From positions 1 through 64,000 of the forward strand of contig JBBRNX010000006.1 in assembly GCA_038230035.1 (NCBI GenBank): 64,000 bases of DNA. The letters run 5' to 3'. Every line of letters starts with the position of its first letter. Positions within the stretch are counted from its first letter, which is position 1. The position numbers and the translations under genes were made by a program. Below, in pieces: positions 25,851-34,259 of the stretch. Below the pieces are notes generated by a model. The model saw nothing but the letters and a program-made list of their open reading frames with translations, searched no databases and was not told the DNA's origin. Source of the stretch: Gaiella sp038230035 (GTDB lineage Bacteria > Actinomycetota > Thermoleophilia > Gaiellales > Gaiellaceae).

Positions 25851-26770
25851 GGCTCCGATCGCTCCTGCTCGTCGTCCTTGCCGCCGGCTGCGGCGCCGCA
25901 CGCGAGACGTCGGGCGTCGTCCCGTGGCTCGACCATCCGCTGCCGCTCTACCGCGTTCCGCCGCCGAGGACCATCCCCTACCGGACGTCCGCCCCCGCGT
26001 GCCGTGCATTGCAGCTGCGCGTGACCCAGGGAAGGGGCGGCGCGGCTGCAGGCACCTTCTACGAGCGGGTGGTGTTCACGAACGTCGCCACCACGACCTG
26101 CCTCCTGCGCGGCTATCCAACGATCAGCGCAGTCGGGCCGAACGGCGTTAGGCAACAACTCCGCTCGTGGAGGCACGACCATGGAGTCGACGCTCTCGTC
26201 CCGGCCGACATTCCGCCAGGCAAGCACGTCCTCCTCGACCTCAGAAGCGGCGACCAGTGCTACCCCGCGGCTCATTACCGCAGTCCGGTGTTCACGTTCC
26301 CGCACGTCGGATCGATCGCCGCCGGCGACCGGTTCGGGCTCCTCGTCTTCTGCGACCTCGCGTGGAGCAATGTCGGGCTGCCGCTGCGCGAGGTGTCGGT
26401 CTCGACGATTCCCGGCACCCCGAGCACGCTGGAGCTGAAGCTTCGAGTTCCCGCGATGGTCCGCGCCGGCTCGCCCCTCGGATACGTCGTCACGCTGCAC
26501 AACCCGACCGCGACGACGGTGGTCCTGAAGCCGTGCCCCGGGTACACGCAGGGGCTGTACGCGTCCGGGCTCGTCGTGCGCGGCTCGTTCGAGCTCAACT
26601 GCGCGGCGGCTCATTCGATCCCGGCCGGCGGGCACATGCGCTTGGACATGCGGCTGGCCTTGCCGAAGCGCGCAAAGGCCGGGTTCGCCAAGCTTGGCTG
26701 GAGCCTCGATACGCCGACCGGCCCCTCCACGGGTGCCGCGATCCGGATCGGCGCCCACCCGTCGTCGTAG
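25847..26770 (+). CDS. DUF4232-containing lipoprotein
   Basis: The 307-residue protein starts with a lipoprotein signal: RLRSLLLVVLAAGCG carries the lipobox LAAGC, with Cys15 as lipid attachment site. Residues about 50-175 match DUF4232, with ACRALQLRV, the repeated TFYERVVFTNVATTTCLLRGYPTIS strand pattern, and further paired cysteines. The C-terminal third (from LELKLRVPAMVRAGSPLGYVVTLHN) has another beta-sandwich-like domain with two Cys. DUF4232 proteins are exported actinobacterial proteins of unknown function. The GTG start overlaps the glycosylase stop by four bases, and the ABC exporter follows 28 bases downstream. Confidence 0.86.
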   Translation: MRLRSLLLVVLAAGCGAARETSGVVPWLDHPLPLYRVPPPRTIPYRTSAPACRALQLRVTQGRGGAAAGTFYERVVFTNVATTTCLLRGYPTISAVGPNGVRQQLRSWRHDHGVDALVPADIPPGKHVLLDLRSGDQCYPAAHYRSPVFTFPHVGSIAAGDRFGLLVFCDLAWSNVGLPLREVSVSTIPGTPSTLELKLRVPAMVRAGSPLGYVVTLHNPTATTVVLKPCPGYTQGLYASGLVVRGSFELNCAAAHSIPAGGHMRLDMRLALPKRAKAGFAKLGWSLDTPTGPSTGAAIRIGAHPSS

Positions 26771-26798
26771 CCTCCTGACGCGCGACTACCGTAGGGAC

Positions 26799-28553
26799 GT
26801 GGCGCGCTCCAACGCTCGCACCTTCTTTCGCCTCCTCGGCTTCCTGCGTCCGTATCGCGGCTCCCTGATCTTCTCGACGGTGCTCGCGGTCGGCTCGCAG
26901 GCCGGCGCGATCGCCGTGCTCGTCCTTACCGGTCGGGTCGTCGATGAGCTTCGTGGGTCGCGTGACACGCACCGTCTGACCGTCCTGATCGTCGCGATCC
27001 TCGCCGTTGGCGTCGTCAAGGCGGCGCTGATGGTCGGCCGGCGGTTCATCTCTGGCCGACAGGCGCTCGGTGTGGAGTACGACATGCGGGACGCGCTCTA
27101 CGCACGGTTGCTGCGCCTCTCGTTCGGCTTCTACGACCGCCATCAGACCGGCCAGCTGATGTCTCGCGCGACCGTCGATCTGCAAACCGTTCGCTTCTTC
27201 CTCGGCTACGGGCTGATCTTCTTCGTCCAGCATTCGCTGACGATCGTCTCGGTCACAGCTGTCCTCTTCGTCTACAACTGGAAGCTCGCGCTGATCGCTG
27301 TGGCAACAACGCCGCTGATGGTTGCGACCGCGTACCTCTACAGCCAACGGTCACACCCCGTCCTGCGCGACGTGCAGCAGAAGCTCGCGGATATCGCGAC
27401 GGTTGCCGAGGAGTCGATCGTCGGCGTCCACATCGTCAAGTCGTTCGCGCAGGAAGATCGACGCCAGGAGAGATTCGAGCACGCGTCGGGCGAGGTTTTC
27501 GAGCAGAGCGTCCGCGCCAACACGCAGCGGGCGATCTACGTGCCGCTGCTCACGTTCATGCCGATCCTGGCGCAGTCGGCCGTGCTGATCGCGGCCGGGC
27601 ACCTGGTCGTCCGCGGCGGCCTGTCGCTCGGCGGCTTCTTCGCGTTCAACTTGCTCCTGAACATGCTCGTCGCGCCACTGCGGATGCTCGGCATGTGGAT
27701 CGGCCAGGCGCAGCGCGCTACCGCGTCGGGCGAGCGCTTCTTCGAGGTGATCGACGAGCCCGAGGATGTCGCCGACCCGCGAACTGCGCAGCCGCTGCCG
27801 CCCGGGCCCGGGCACATCGTCTTCGAAGGCGTCGACTTCGCATACGAAAGCGGGCGGCCCGTGCTGAGCGGGATCGACCTGGAGCTCGCCGCCGGCTCGA
27901 CAGTCGCGTTGATCGGACGCTCCGGCTCCGGCAAGACGACGCTCGCCTCGCTTGTACCTCGGTTCTACGATGTCTCCGCAGGACGGGTCATCGTCGACGG
28001 CGTCGACGTCCGCGAGGTGACCCGCCGCTCGCTGCGCTCCAAGATCGGCGTCATCTCGCAGGATCCGTTCCTGTTCTCGGCAAGCGTGCGCGACAACATC
28101 GCCTTTGGTGTCCCGAACGTGCCGCAGGAGCTCGTCGAAGCAGCAGCACGCGCGGCGCAAGCCCACGGGTTCGTCGAGAAGCTGCCGGAGGGCTACGACA
28201 CCGTGATCGGCGAACGCGGCCTCACGCTCTCGGGCGGTCAACGGCAGCGGATTGCGATTGCCCGAGCGCTCGTGATCGACCCACGCATCCTGATCCTCGA
28301 CGACGCGACAGCTTCAGTGGATGCCACCACCGAGGCGGAGATCCGTGCGGGACTGACCGAGGCGATGCGCAACCGAACGACCATCGTGATCGCGCACCGA
28401 CTCTCGACGATCTCGCTCGCCGACGAGGTCGTCGTCCTCGACCATGGCCGCATCGTCGCCCGAGGCACGCAAACGGAGCTGCTGGAGACCAGCCCGGTCT
28501 TCCGCGAGATCCACGACCACGGGCTGCTCCAGGAGATCGGAGTGGCGCTGTGA
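26799..28553 (+). CDS. ABC exporter, half-transporter with noncanonical Walker B
   Basis: The 584-residue protein has six membrane helices (about 1-320) and a nucleotide-binding domain. Walker A is GRSGSGKT at about 373, the signature LSGGQRQR at about 476, and the switch His in IAHRLST is present. Walker B reads ILILDDAT, so the catalytic Glu is replaced by Asp. This is the pattern of the non-hydrolysing site in heterodimeric exporters, and the partner gene follows immediately. The start is GTG at 26799, beginning at VARSNARTFFRLLGFLRPYRG, which is the usual N-terminus. Further upstream in-frame codons overlap the lipoprotein gene. The substrate is unknown; type IV exporters of this class move lipids, drugs or peptides. 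Confidence 0.93.
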   Translation: MARSNARTFFRLLGFLRPYRGSLIFSTVLAVGSQAGAIAVLVLTGRVVDELRGSRDTHRLTVLIVAILAVGVVKAALMVGRRFISGRQALGVEYDMRDALYARLLRLSFGFYDRHQTGQLMSRATVDLQTVRFFLGYGLIFFVQHSLTIVSVTAVLFVYNWKLALIAVATTPLMVATAYLYSQRSHPVLRDVQQKLADIATVAEESIVGVHIVKSFAQEDRRQERFEHASGEVFEQSVRANTQRAIYVPLLTFMPILAQSAVLIAAGHLVVRGGLSLGGFFAFNLLLNMLVAPLRMLGMWIGQAQRATASGERFFEVIDEPEDVADPRTAQPLPPGPGHIVFEGVDFAYESGRPVLSGIDLELAAGSTVALIGRSGSGKTTLASLVPRFYDVSAGRVIVDGVDVREVTRRSLRSKIGVISQDPFLFSASVRDNIAFGVPNVPQELVEAAARAAQAHGFVEKLPEGYDTVIGERGLTLSGGQRQRIAIARALVIDPRILILDDATASVDATTEAEIRAGLTEAMRNRTTIVIAHRLSTISLADEVVVLDHGRIVARGTQTELLETSPVFREIHDHGLLQEIGVAL

Positions 28554-30355
28554 AGGTCTGGCAGGCGGGATCGCATCTGTCCGACGAGCGAGGCGCGCGG
28601 GTGGCGGACTGGTCGTGGGGCCGAACGCGTCGCCGGATAGGACTCCTCGTCCGGCTCACGCTGCCGTACAAGGGGCGAACGGCGCTTGCGATCGGCTCTC
28701 TGCTCGCGTTCACGGTCGTCGGGCTCGCGCCGCCCTTCCTTGCGAAGCTCGCCGTCGACAAAGGGATCAGGCAGCACGACTTGCACGCGCTCACGCTGAT
28801 CGTCGCCGCGTTCCTGGCCACGGGCATCGTCGCGATGCTCCTCTCGGCGGCACAGACCTACCAGACGGGCTGGGTCGGGGAACGCGTTCTCGCCGACCTA
28901 CGCAACCGCCTGTTCGCGCACCTGCAGCGGTTGTCGCTCGGCTTCTTCGAGCGGAACCGCACCGGAGCGATCATCAGCCGGATCACGAACGACGTCGAGG
29001 CGCTCGACCAGCTCGTCACAGACGGCGTCACGAGCCTCGTGCAGAACACGCTGCTGCTCTTCGGCACAGCGATCGTCCTGCTCGTGCTCGACTGGCGGCT
29101 AGCGCTCGCGACGCTGACGATCCTGCCGCTCGTCGCGCTCGCGACGGCGTGGTTCCGCATCCGCTCGAACCGGGCGTACCGCCGCGTGCGGGAGCGGATC
29201 GGGCTCGTCACAGCCACACTCGCAGAAGACATAGCGGGAATGAGGGTCGTGCAGTCGTTCACGCGCGAGCCGGTGAACCAGGAGGGGTTCCGCGGCATCA
29301 ACGACCGCTACCGCGAGGCGAACTACGAGACCGTTGTCCTGAACGGGATCTACTTCCCGGTGATCGACTTCCTCTCGTCGCTCGCCACGGCGATCGTGCT
29401 CGGCTACGGCGGCTATCTCTTGATCCATGGCCAGGTCACAATCGGGACGCTGCTCGCGTTCTTCCTCTACCTGACGAACTTCTTCGACCCGGTGCAGCAG
29501 CTCTCGCAGCTCTACAACACGTTCCTCTCGGCGATCGCTGCGCTCGACAAGATCACGGAGGTGCTCGACGAGGAGCCGCAGGTCGTCGATTCGCCCAGCG
29601 CCGCGGAGCTGCCCCGAGCCGCGGGCCATGTCCGCCTCGACCACGTCCGCTTCGGCTACGGCGACTTGACCGAGGTGCTGCACGACATCGATCTCGACGT
29701 TCCCGCGGGAACGACTGTGGCACTCGTGGGTCAGACGGGAGCGGGCAAGTCGACTATCGCCAAGTTGCTCGCCCGCTTCTACGACCCGAGGGAGGGCCGG
29801 ATCACGGTCGACGGGTACGACCTCCGCGACGTCACGCAGCAGTCGCTGCGCCGCCAGCTCGGGATCGTGCCGCAGGAAGGCTTCCTCTTCGCCGGCACCG
29901 TCGCCGAGAACATCGCGTTCGGACGTCCGGAGGCAAGCCGCGCGGAGATCGAAGAGGCGGCGTCCGCAGTTGGAGCCGACGAGTGGATCCGCGAGCTGGA
30001 GAGCGGCTACGACACGGAGCTCGGCGAGCGCGGCTTCCGCCTGTCGCTCGGACAACGTCAGCTGATCGCCTTCGCTCGGGCGCTCCTCGCCGACCCACGG
30101 ATCCTCATCCTCGACGAGGCAACATCGTCCGTCGACATCGGGACCGAGCGCAAGATCGAGCACGGGATGCATCGGCTCTTTGCAGGGCGCACGGCCTTCG
30201 TGATCGCGCACCGTCTCTCGACGATCCGGGACGCGGATCTCATCGTCGTCCTCGAGGACGGCCGGGTCGTCGAGCAGGGCACCCACGCCGAGCTGATCAC
30301 GCGGCCGGGCGTCTACACGAGCCTGTACGGCGACTGGGCTGCGAGGGTCGCGTGA
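28550..30355 (+). CDS. ABC exporter, partner half-transporter with altered signature motif
   Basis: The 601-residue protein has the same layout as the preceding one, including six helices, and a nucleotide-binding domain with Walker A GQTGAGKS at about 393 and a normal Walker B ILILDEAT. The signature motif is LSLGQRQL instead of LSGGQ. In a head-to-tail dimer this altered signature would face the partner's altered Walker B, while the canonical Walker B here would face the partner's intact LSGGQ. The pair therefore forms one active and one degenerate ATP site. GTG at 28550 overlaps the partner's stop (GTGA). The N-terminal 30 residues, with several charged groups, precede the first helix. Confidence 0.93.
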   Translation: MKVWQAGSHLSDERGARVADWSWGRTRRRIGLLVRLTLPYKGRTALAIGSLLAFTVVGLAPPFLAKLAVDKGIRQHDLHALTLIVAAFLATGIVAMLLSAAQTYQTGWVGERVLADLRNRLFAHLQRLSLGFFERNRTGAIISRITNDVEALDQLVTDGVTSLVQNTLLLFGTAIVLLVLDWRLALATLTILPLVALATAWFRIRSNRAYRRVRERIGLVTATLAEDIAGMRVVQSFTREPVNQEGFRGINDRYREANYETVVLNGIYFPVIDFLSSLATAIVLGYGGYLLIHGQVTIGTLLAFFLYLTNFFDPVQQLSQLYNTFLSAIAALDKITEVLDEEPQVVDSPSAAELPRAAGHVRLDHVRFGYGDLTEVLHDIDLDVPAGTTVALVGQTGAGKSTIAKLLARFYDPREGRITVDGYDLRDVTQQSLRRQLGIVPQEGFLFAGTVAENIAFGRPEASRAEIEEAASAVGADEWIRELESGYDTELGERGFRLSLGQRQLIAFARALLADPRILILDEATSSVDIGTERKIEHGMHRLFAGRTAFVIAHRLSTIRDADLIVVLEDGRVVEQGTHAELITRPGVYTSLYGDWAARVA

Positions 30356-31854
30356 CGCTCGAGTGCGACATCGCGGTCGTGGGCGGCGGCTCGGCAGGCT
30401 GCGTCGTCGCCGGCCGGCTCGCCGCCGAGAGCTCCGCGGACGTCGTTCTCCTCGAGGCAGGCCCCGACTACGGCCCACGCGAGTCCGGGCGCTGGCCGGC
30501 GGATCTCCTGAACGGCGGAGCGCTCGCCACGTCGCACAGCTGGGGCTACGACAGCGGCGATCTCTATCCAGGCCGCGAGCGGATCGAGTTCCAGCGCGCG
30601 AAAGTGATGGGCGGCTGCTCGTCGCACAACGGCTGCATCGCCGCTGTCGGCTGTCCAGAGGACTACGACGGCTGGGCCGCGTTGAGCGGCGACGACGGCT
30701 GGAGTGCCAACGCGCTTCGGCCGCTCTTCGCTCGAGCGCTCGCCCGGCTTCGGGTTCGCACCTACGAGGACGTGGAGATCGGGCCGTTCCACCGAGCCTG
30801 TCTCGCAGCGGCCGTAGAGCTCGGCGTGCCGCGAGCAGACGACCTCGACGATCTCGACGGCGGAGTCGGGTTTGGCGCCGAGCCGGTGAACATCGAGCGT
30901 GGCATCCGAGTTAACGCGGCGTTCGCCTACCTCGACCCCGCTCGCGAGCGGCCGAACATGCGCATCCTCGACGACCTGCTCTGCGACCGGCTCGTATTCG
31001 GGGCGGACGACGTCGAGGTGATCGGCCGCCGCCGCGGCGAGGAGACGCGTGTCCGCGCCGGGCTTGTCGTGCTTGCGGCGGGAGCGTACGGCTCACCGGC
31101 GATCCTCCTCCGGTCAGGTGTCGGCGACCCGGACGCACTGCGAACTCTTGGGATCGAATCCGTCCATCCGTTGCCGGGTGTGGGCTCGAACCTGCACGAC
31201 CATCCCCTGGTCGAGCTCGACTTCGCCGGCTCCGACCAGCTGCGCGCAATGCTGAGCGCCGCTGCCGCGACGGGATTCGTACCGGAGGAACAGTCGATCG
31301 GAAAGCTTCGCTCGAGTCGAGCGACCGGCCCGTACGACCTCCATCTGATGCCGGTCGCGGCGGCCGCCGACAGTCTCTTCCAGGGTCGCGTGCTGATAGG
31401 TGCGTCGGCGCTCGAGCCTCGGTCCCGAGGCCGGCTCACGCTGCGAAGCGCCGATCCGGAGACCGCACCGCTCATCGACCACGGCTACCTCTCCGATCCC
31501 GAGGGCCTCGATCTCGCCGTCCTCGTCGAGGGCATCGGCATGGTGCGCGAGCTCGCAGCCGCGCCGGCGTTGCGTTCGCTTGTCGGCGCGGAGACGATTC
31601 CGGGAGCAGGCGCCGACCTCGAGGCAGCGATCCGCAGGATCCACGGCCACTACTTCCATCCTGTCGGGACCTGCGCGATGGGACGTACGTCGGATCCGGC
31701 TGCGGTCTGCGACGGAGAGGGACGCGTGCACGGTCTCGACCGAGTTCTGGTCGCGGACTGTTCGCTCATGCCGGTCGTGCCGAGAGCGAACACGAACGTT
31801 CCTGCCGTCGTCGTCGGGGAGCGCATCGCCGACCTGCTGCTCGACACCGTCTGA
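30352..31854 (+). CDS. GMC-family FAD-dependent oxidoreductase
   Basis: The 500-residue protein has an N-terminal dinucleotide-binding motif VVGGGSAGCVVAGRL and Glu in VLLEAGPDY for the ribose. The GMC signature regions follow as KVMGGCSSHNGCIA and AYGSPAILLRSGVG. The C-terminal block has HYFHPVGTCAMG, with the catalytic His expected there, and NTNVPAVVVGERIAD. Enzymes of this family oxidise alcohols such as choline, glucose or other polyols. The substrate is not predictable here; no betaine aldehyde dehydrogenase or choline transporter is nearby. The GTG start overlaps the ABC gene by four bases, which suggests a link to whatever that exporter moves, but this is inference. Confidence 0.9.
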   Translation: MTLECDIAVVGGGSAGCVVAGRLAAESSADVVLLEAGPDYGPRESGRWPADLLNGGALATSHSWGYDSGDLYPGRERIEFQRAKVMGGCSSHNGCIAAVGCPEDYDGWAALSGDDGWSANALRPLFARALARLRVRTYEDVEIGPFHRACLAAAVELGVPRADDLDDLDGGVGFGAEPVNIERGIRVNAAFAYLDPARERPNMRILDDLLCDRLVFGADDVEVIGRRRGEETRVRAGLVVLAAGAYGSPAILLRSGVGDPDALRTLGIESVHPLPGVGSNLHDHPLVELDFAGSDQLRAMLSAAAATGFVPEEQSIGKLRSSRATGPYDLHLMPVAAAADSLFQGRVLIGASALEPRSRGRLTLRSADPETAPLIDHGYLSDPEGLDLAVLVEGIGMVRELAAAPALRSLVGAETIPGAGADLEAAIRRIHGHYFHPVGTCAMGRTSDPAAVCDGEGRVHGLDRVLVADCSLMPVVPRANTNVPAVVVGERIADLLLDTV

Positions 31855-31886
31855 TACACGCGTTCGAGTCGGGTTAGTCTCCTTCC

Positions 31887-32777
31887 ATGACCGACGAACT
31901 CGAACAAGACGGCGCGTCGCTTCCCGAAGCCGAGGGGCCGATCTCCGAGGAGGCAGCTCGCGAGACGCTTCTGACGCCGTCGGAAGCAGTCGCCGGGATG
32001 CACATTCGCGTGCCGTACCGCCGGAACAAGAACCTCCGGCGCGTGCTCGAGCGGGTGAACGACGACCGCCAGCTGAAGGGCTGGTGGCACGTCTCGAACG
32101 TCAATGCCGTCGTGCGCCTGGAGATCAACGACCACTCGTGGGTGCACATCCAGATCGTCGCGAACATCGGCCTGAAGCTGCTGCGGCAGCTCGTCAAGCA
32201 CGGCGTCGAGCCGTCCACCGTCCGCGACTACGGTTTCTCGGGCGACGACGCCGAGGTGATCGTGGTTCTCGCGGCGCTGACCCATTGCGTCGGCATGTCT
32301 GTTCACCGCCGCGGCCACGAGGACTGGAGCCTGTTCCTCGCCGAGCCGAAGCTGCGCGAGCTCCTCGACGGCATCTACGAGGAGCCCGACCTCACCGTCG
32401 TCGTCTCGGAGGTGCTGCAGGCGATCACGAGCCATCGCGCCGACGGTGAGCCACTGTCGCTCGAGGCCGGCATCCTCCGCGTCGCGGACGCGCTCGACAT
32501 GGCGAAAGGGCGGTCGCGGATCCCGTTCGAGCGGGGCCAGGTCACGATGCACTCGCTCTCCGCCGCCGCGATCGACGAGGTGCGCATCGAGGACGGCGAG
32601 GTGAAACCCGTCAAGCTCGAGATCCTGATGAACAACTCCTCCGGCATCTTCCAGGTCGACGGGCTCCTGAAAGCAAAGCTCGCCGGCTCCGGCCTCGAGC
32701 CGTACGTCGAAGTCATCGCGCACATCGACACCGAAAGCGAGAAGAGCCTCGTTCCGATCTACCGCTTCGAGCCGTAA
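31887..32777 (+). CDS. HD-domain phosphohydrolase-like protein with substituted metal ligands
   Basis: The 296-residue protein has an acidic N-terminal tail (1-35) and an HD-type helical core with WVHIQIVANIGLKLLRQLV. VVVLAALTHCVGMSVHRRGHED follows, where the defining His-Asp pair is His133-Cys134. The region EVLQAITSHR has Gln178 where relatives I recall have His. The C-terminal part contains LEAGILRVADALDMAKGRSRIPF and a beta-rich domain with SGIFQVDGLLKAKLAGSGLEPY. Overall similarity to conserved archaeal and bacterial HD proteins is strong, but two ligands look lost, so it may bind a nucleotide without cleaving it. It lies 32 bases after the GMC gene on the same strand and is followed by a terminator-like hairpin. 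Confidence 0.82.
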   Translation: MTDELEQDGASLPEAEGPISEEAARETLLTPSEAVAGMHIRVPYRRNKNLRRVLERVNDDRQLKGWWHVSNVNAVVRLEINDHSWVHIQIVANIGLKLLRQLVKHGVEPSTVRDYGFSGDDAEVIVVLAALTHCVGMSVHRRGHEDWSLFLAEPKLRELLDGIYEEPDLTVVVSEVLQAITSHRADGEPLSLEAGILRVADALDMAKGRSRIPFERGQVTMHSLSAAAIDEVRIEDGEVKPVKLEILMNNSSGIFQVDGLLKAKLAGSGLEPYVEVIAHIDTESEKSLVPIYRFEP

Positions 32778-32791
32778 GCACCGCGCCGCGC

Positions 32792-32822
32792 GTTGCCTTG
32801 TGTTCCAGAAACACAAGGCAAC
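32792..32822. terminator. Perfect 13-bp hairpin after the HD-domain gene
   Basis: GTTGCCTTGTGTT and its exact complement flank a five-base loop, 15 bases after the stop at 32777 and 32 bases before tRNA-Gln. It lacks a run of T on the plus strand, as is usual for actinobacterial terminators, so it probably ends the operon that starts near 24616. Confidence 0.7.
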
Positions 32823-32853
32823 AGAGCTGGTCGCTAGACTGCGACCGATCCGT

Positions 32854-32924
32854 TGCGGGATCGTCTAATGGTAGGACGCTGGATTCTGGTTCCAGAAGTT
32901 GGGGTTCGAGTCCCTGTCCCGCAG
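32854..32924 (+). tRNA. tRNA-Gln (anticodon CTG)
   Basis: The 71-base sequence folds into a full cloverleaf. The acceptor arm pairs TGCGGGA with TCCCGCA. The anticodon arm pairs CTGGA with TCCAG around TTCTGGT (anticodon CTG, reading CAG), and the T loop is TTCGAGT. The discriminator base is G and CCA is not encoded. A TAGACT at 32835-32840 is a possible -10 box. The window has no glutaminyl-tRNA synthetase, so charging may go through GluRS and an amidotransferase. Confidence 0.95.
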
Positions 32925-32952
32925 TCTGTAGGCAGGATCACCCGATCGAGCG

Positions 32953-33336
32953 ATGCCTCTCGTCGTGCTGAGAGGCGATCGGACGACCCTGGGCTGGCAA
33001 GACCGCGACTACGCCAAGTGGACGGACGACGAGCGTAGGCGGTATTGGGGAACGAGCGCCTCTCGAGCGAACGGCCAGGGCGCCGTCAACGGAGGCAAGG
33101 CGCTCGCCATCGGCATCTCCGTCGCTCTCTCCATCATCGGCGCGTACGCGCTGCACAGCTTCCCGTTCGGCTCCCATTCACCGCGAACGCGCCCGGGAAT
33201 CCAGAACCCCTCGCAGAACGTCTTGCCGCCGAACACACGGGTCGTCTGCATCGAGCGAACGATCGACCCGAAGACGGGCCTCGCGCGCTGCACGAGGTTC
33301 GAGTACGTGACGACACCGTCAGGCACGCCCACGTAG
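32953..33336 (+). CDS. Small single-pass membrane protein, unrecognised
   Basis: The 127-residue frame starts MPLVVLRGDRTTLGW. It has an acidic/basic cytoplasmic stretch (DYAKWTDDERRRYWG), one hydrophobic segment at about residues 49-66 (KALAIGISVALSIIGAYAL) and a proline-rich external part. Two cysteines, in VVCIER and ARCTRF, are spaced as a possible disulfide. No known domain was recognised. It lies between tRNA-Gln and a clear hairpin terminator at 33362, which supports it as an independent gene. Start choice is uncertain because no strong ribosome-binding site precedes the ATG, and the first residues could be untranslated. Confidence 0.55.
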   Translation: MPLVVLRGDRTTLGWQDRDYAKWTDDERRRYWGTSASRANGQGAVNGGKALAIGISVALSIIGAYALHSFPFGSHSPRTRPGIQNPSQNVLPPNTRVVCIERTIDPKTGLARCTRFEYVTTPSGTPT

Positions 33337-33361
33337 ATCGCCGGACGTCCGTCTCGCGCGT

Positions 33362-33385
33362 GCCGTCCGTTCTTGCTCGGACGGC
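33362..33385 (+). terminator. Hairpin terminator after the small membrane protein
   Basis: GCCGTCCG and CGGACGGC pair perfectly around an eight-base TTCTTGCT loop, 25 bases after the stop at 33336. The next bases, GTTCGTCGTTTC, give a modest T-rich tail. Confidence 0.75.
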
Positions 33386-33530
33386 GTTCGTCGTTTCGGC
33401 AACGCTTGTAACAGGAAAATCAAGATTTTGTAAGGGATGAGGCGAACGTTTGTGCTGCCTCGGGTAAGGTGGTGCGAACGAGAGACACGAGCGGCCCCGC
33501 TACGAGGGTCGCGCCCCTGTCCCCGATCAG

Positions 33531-34124
33531 GTGGTCAACGTTCTGAAAGCCCTGCGGCTAGGCGCGCTCGCGCTCACAGTGATTGTCTCGACCACGTTGG
33601 CGTCGTCGTCGAGTGCACGTTCAGCAGAACACCCGTCGGCGAAGCCGGCGCAAACGCTCGTCCAACGGATTCAACGCGAGCGTCAAGCGCTCGCGTTCTT
33701 CGCGAAGCACCAGTGGCTTCTGTCCGACCCACGATTCTCGGCGGAGGCTCGTCGCCAGATCGCGCTCCATCGCGGCAACCTCGCCCGCGCGCTGGCGCAG
33801 CAGAAGGTGCGGACCCGCGCTGCGGTGCTCAAGCGGAAGCGACTCGCGCGCCGACTCGCCGTCGCGAAGCCCGAGACGCCCCAACATGTCATCTGCCGCA
33901 TCTTCGGCTCGTACTGCGGTGAGGCGCTACGGGTCTCGCAGTGCGAATCCGGCTTCGACGTCAACGCCCGCAACGGCCAGTACCTCGGGCTGTTCCAGAT
34001 GGGAACGACTGAGCGGCGGATCTTCGGGCACGGAGCTTCCGCCGAAGAACAGGCCAAGGCCGCACACCGCTACTTCGTCGCGGCCGGGAGGGACTGGAGC
34101 CCGTGGTCGTGCAAGCCTTGGTGA
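33531..34124 (+). CDS. Secreted lysozyme-like (SLT/Rpf-type) domain protein
   Basis: The 197-residue protein has a signal peptide (residues about 8-28, LGALALTVIVSTTLASSSSA), a helical basic linker (about 45-115), and a C-terminal lysozyme-fold domain. That domain has the catalytic-type Glu in SQCESGFDVNARNGQYLGLFQMG, then the helix KAAHRYFVAAGRDWSPWSCKPW. Cysteines at about 122, 128 and 137 and near the C-terminus could form disulfides. It probably cleaves or binds peptidoglycan. The GTG at 33531 is the only start near the signal peptide; the 5' leader from 33386 holds an AAAATC/GATTTT inverted repeat (33416-33429) in an A/T-rich patch, a plausible promoter region. Confidence 0.85.
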   Translation: MVNVLKALRLGALALTVIVSTTLASSSSARSAEHPSAKPAQTLVQRIQRERQALAFFAKHQWLLSDPRFSAEARRQIALHRGNLARALAQQKVRTRAAVLKRKRLARRLAVAKPETPQHVICRIFGSYCGEALRVSQCESGFDVNARNGQYLGLFQMGTTERRIFGHGASAEEQAKAAHRYFVAAGRDWSPWSCKPW

Positions 34125-34259
34125 TGTGCAGGGTTGTGGAGAAGTCTGTGAAGCCTGTGTGGACAGTGAGTGTCGGAATCCCGATTCGTGCGCAAACTGC
34201 GGCAGCAGCTTCCGCTTTTGGGGTTTCCACGAACACGTCTGCGTGGTAGGGGTCCGGGA

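Noticed and set aside
27351..30478. Long minus-strand open frames opposite the ABC exporter genes
   Set aside because: They are antisense shadows produced by the GC-rich third codon positions of the real plus-strand genes.
24699..31854. Very long open frames on the plus strand that start inside neighbouring genes
   Set aside because: Their N-terminal halves are Arg-rich shadows of upstream genes. Only the parts with family motifs, beginning at the GTG or TTG overlaps, were kept.
33386..33530. c-di-AMP (ydaO-type) riboswitch before the lysozyme-like gene
   Set aside because: Such leaders occur before resuscitation factors in actinobacteria, but I could not find the conserved core in the sequence.
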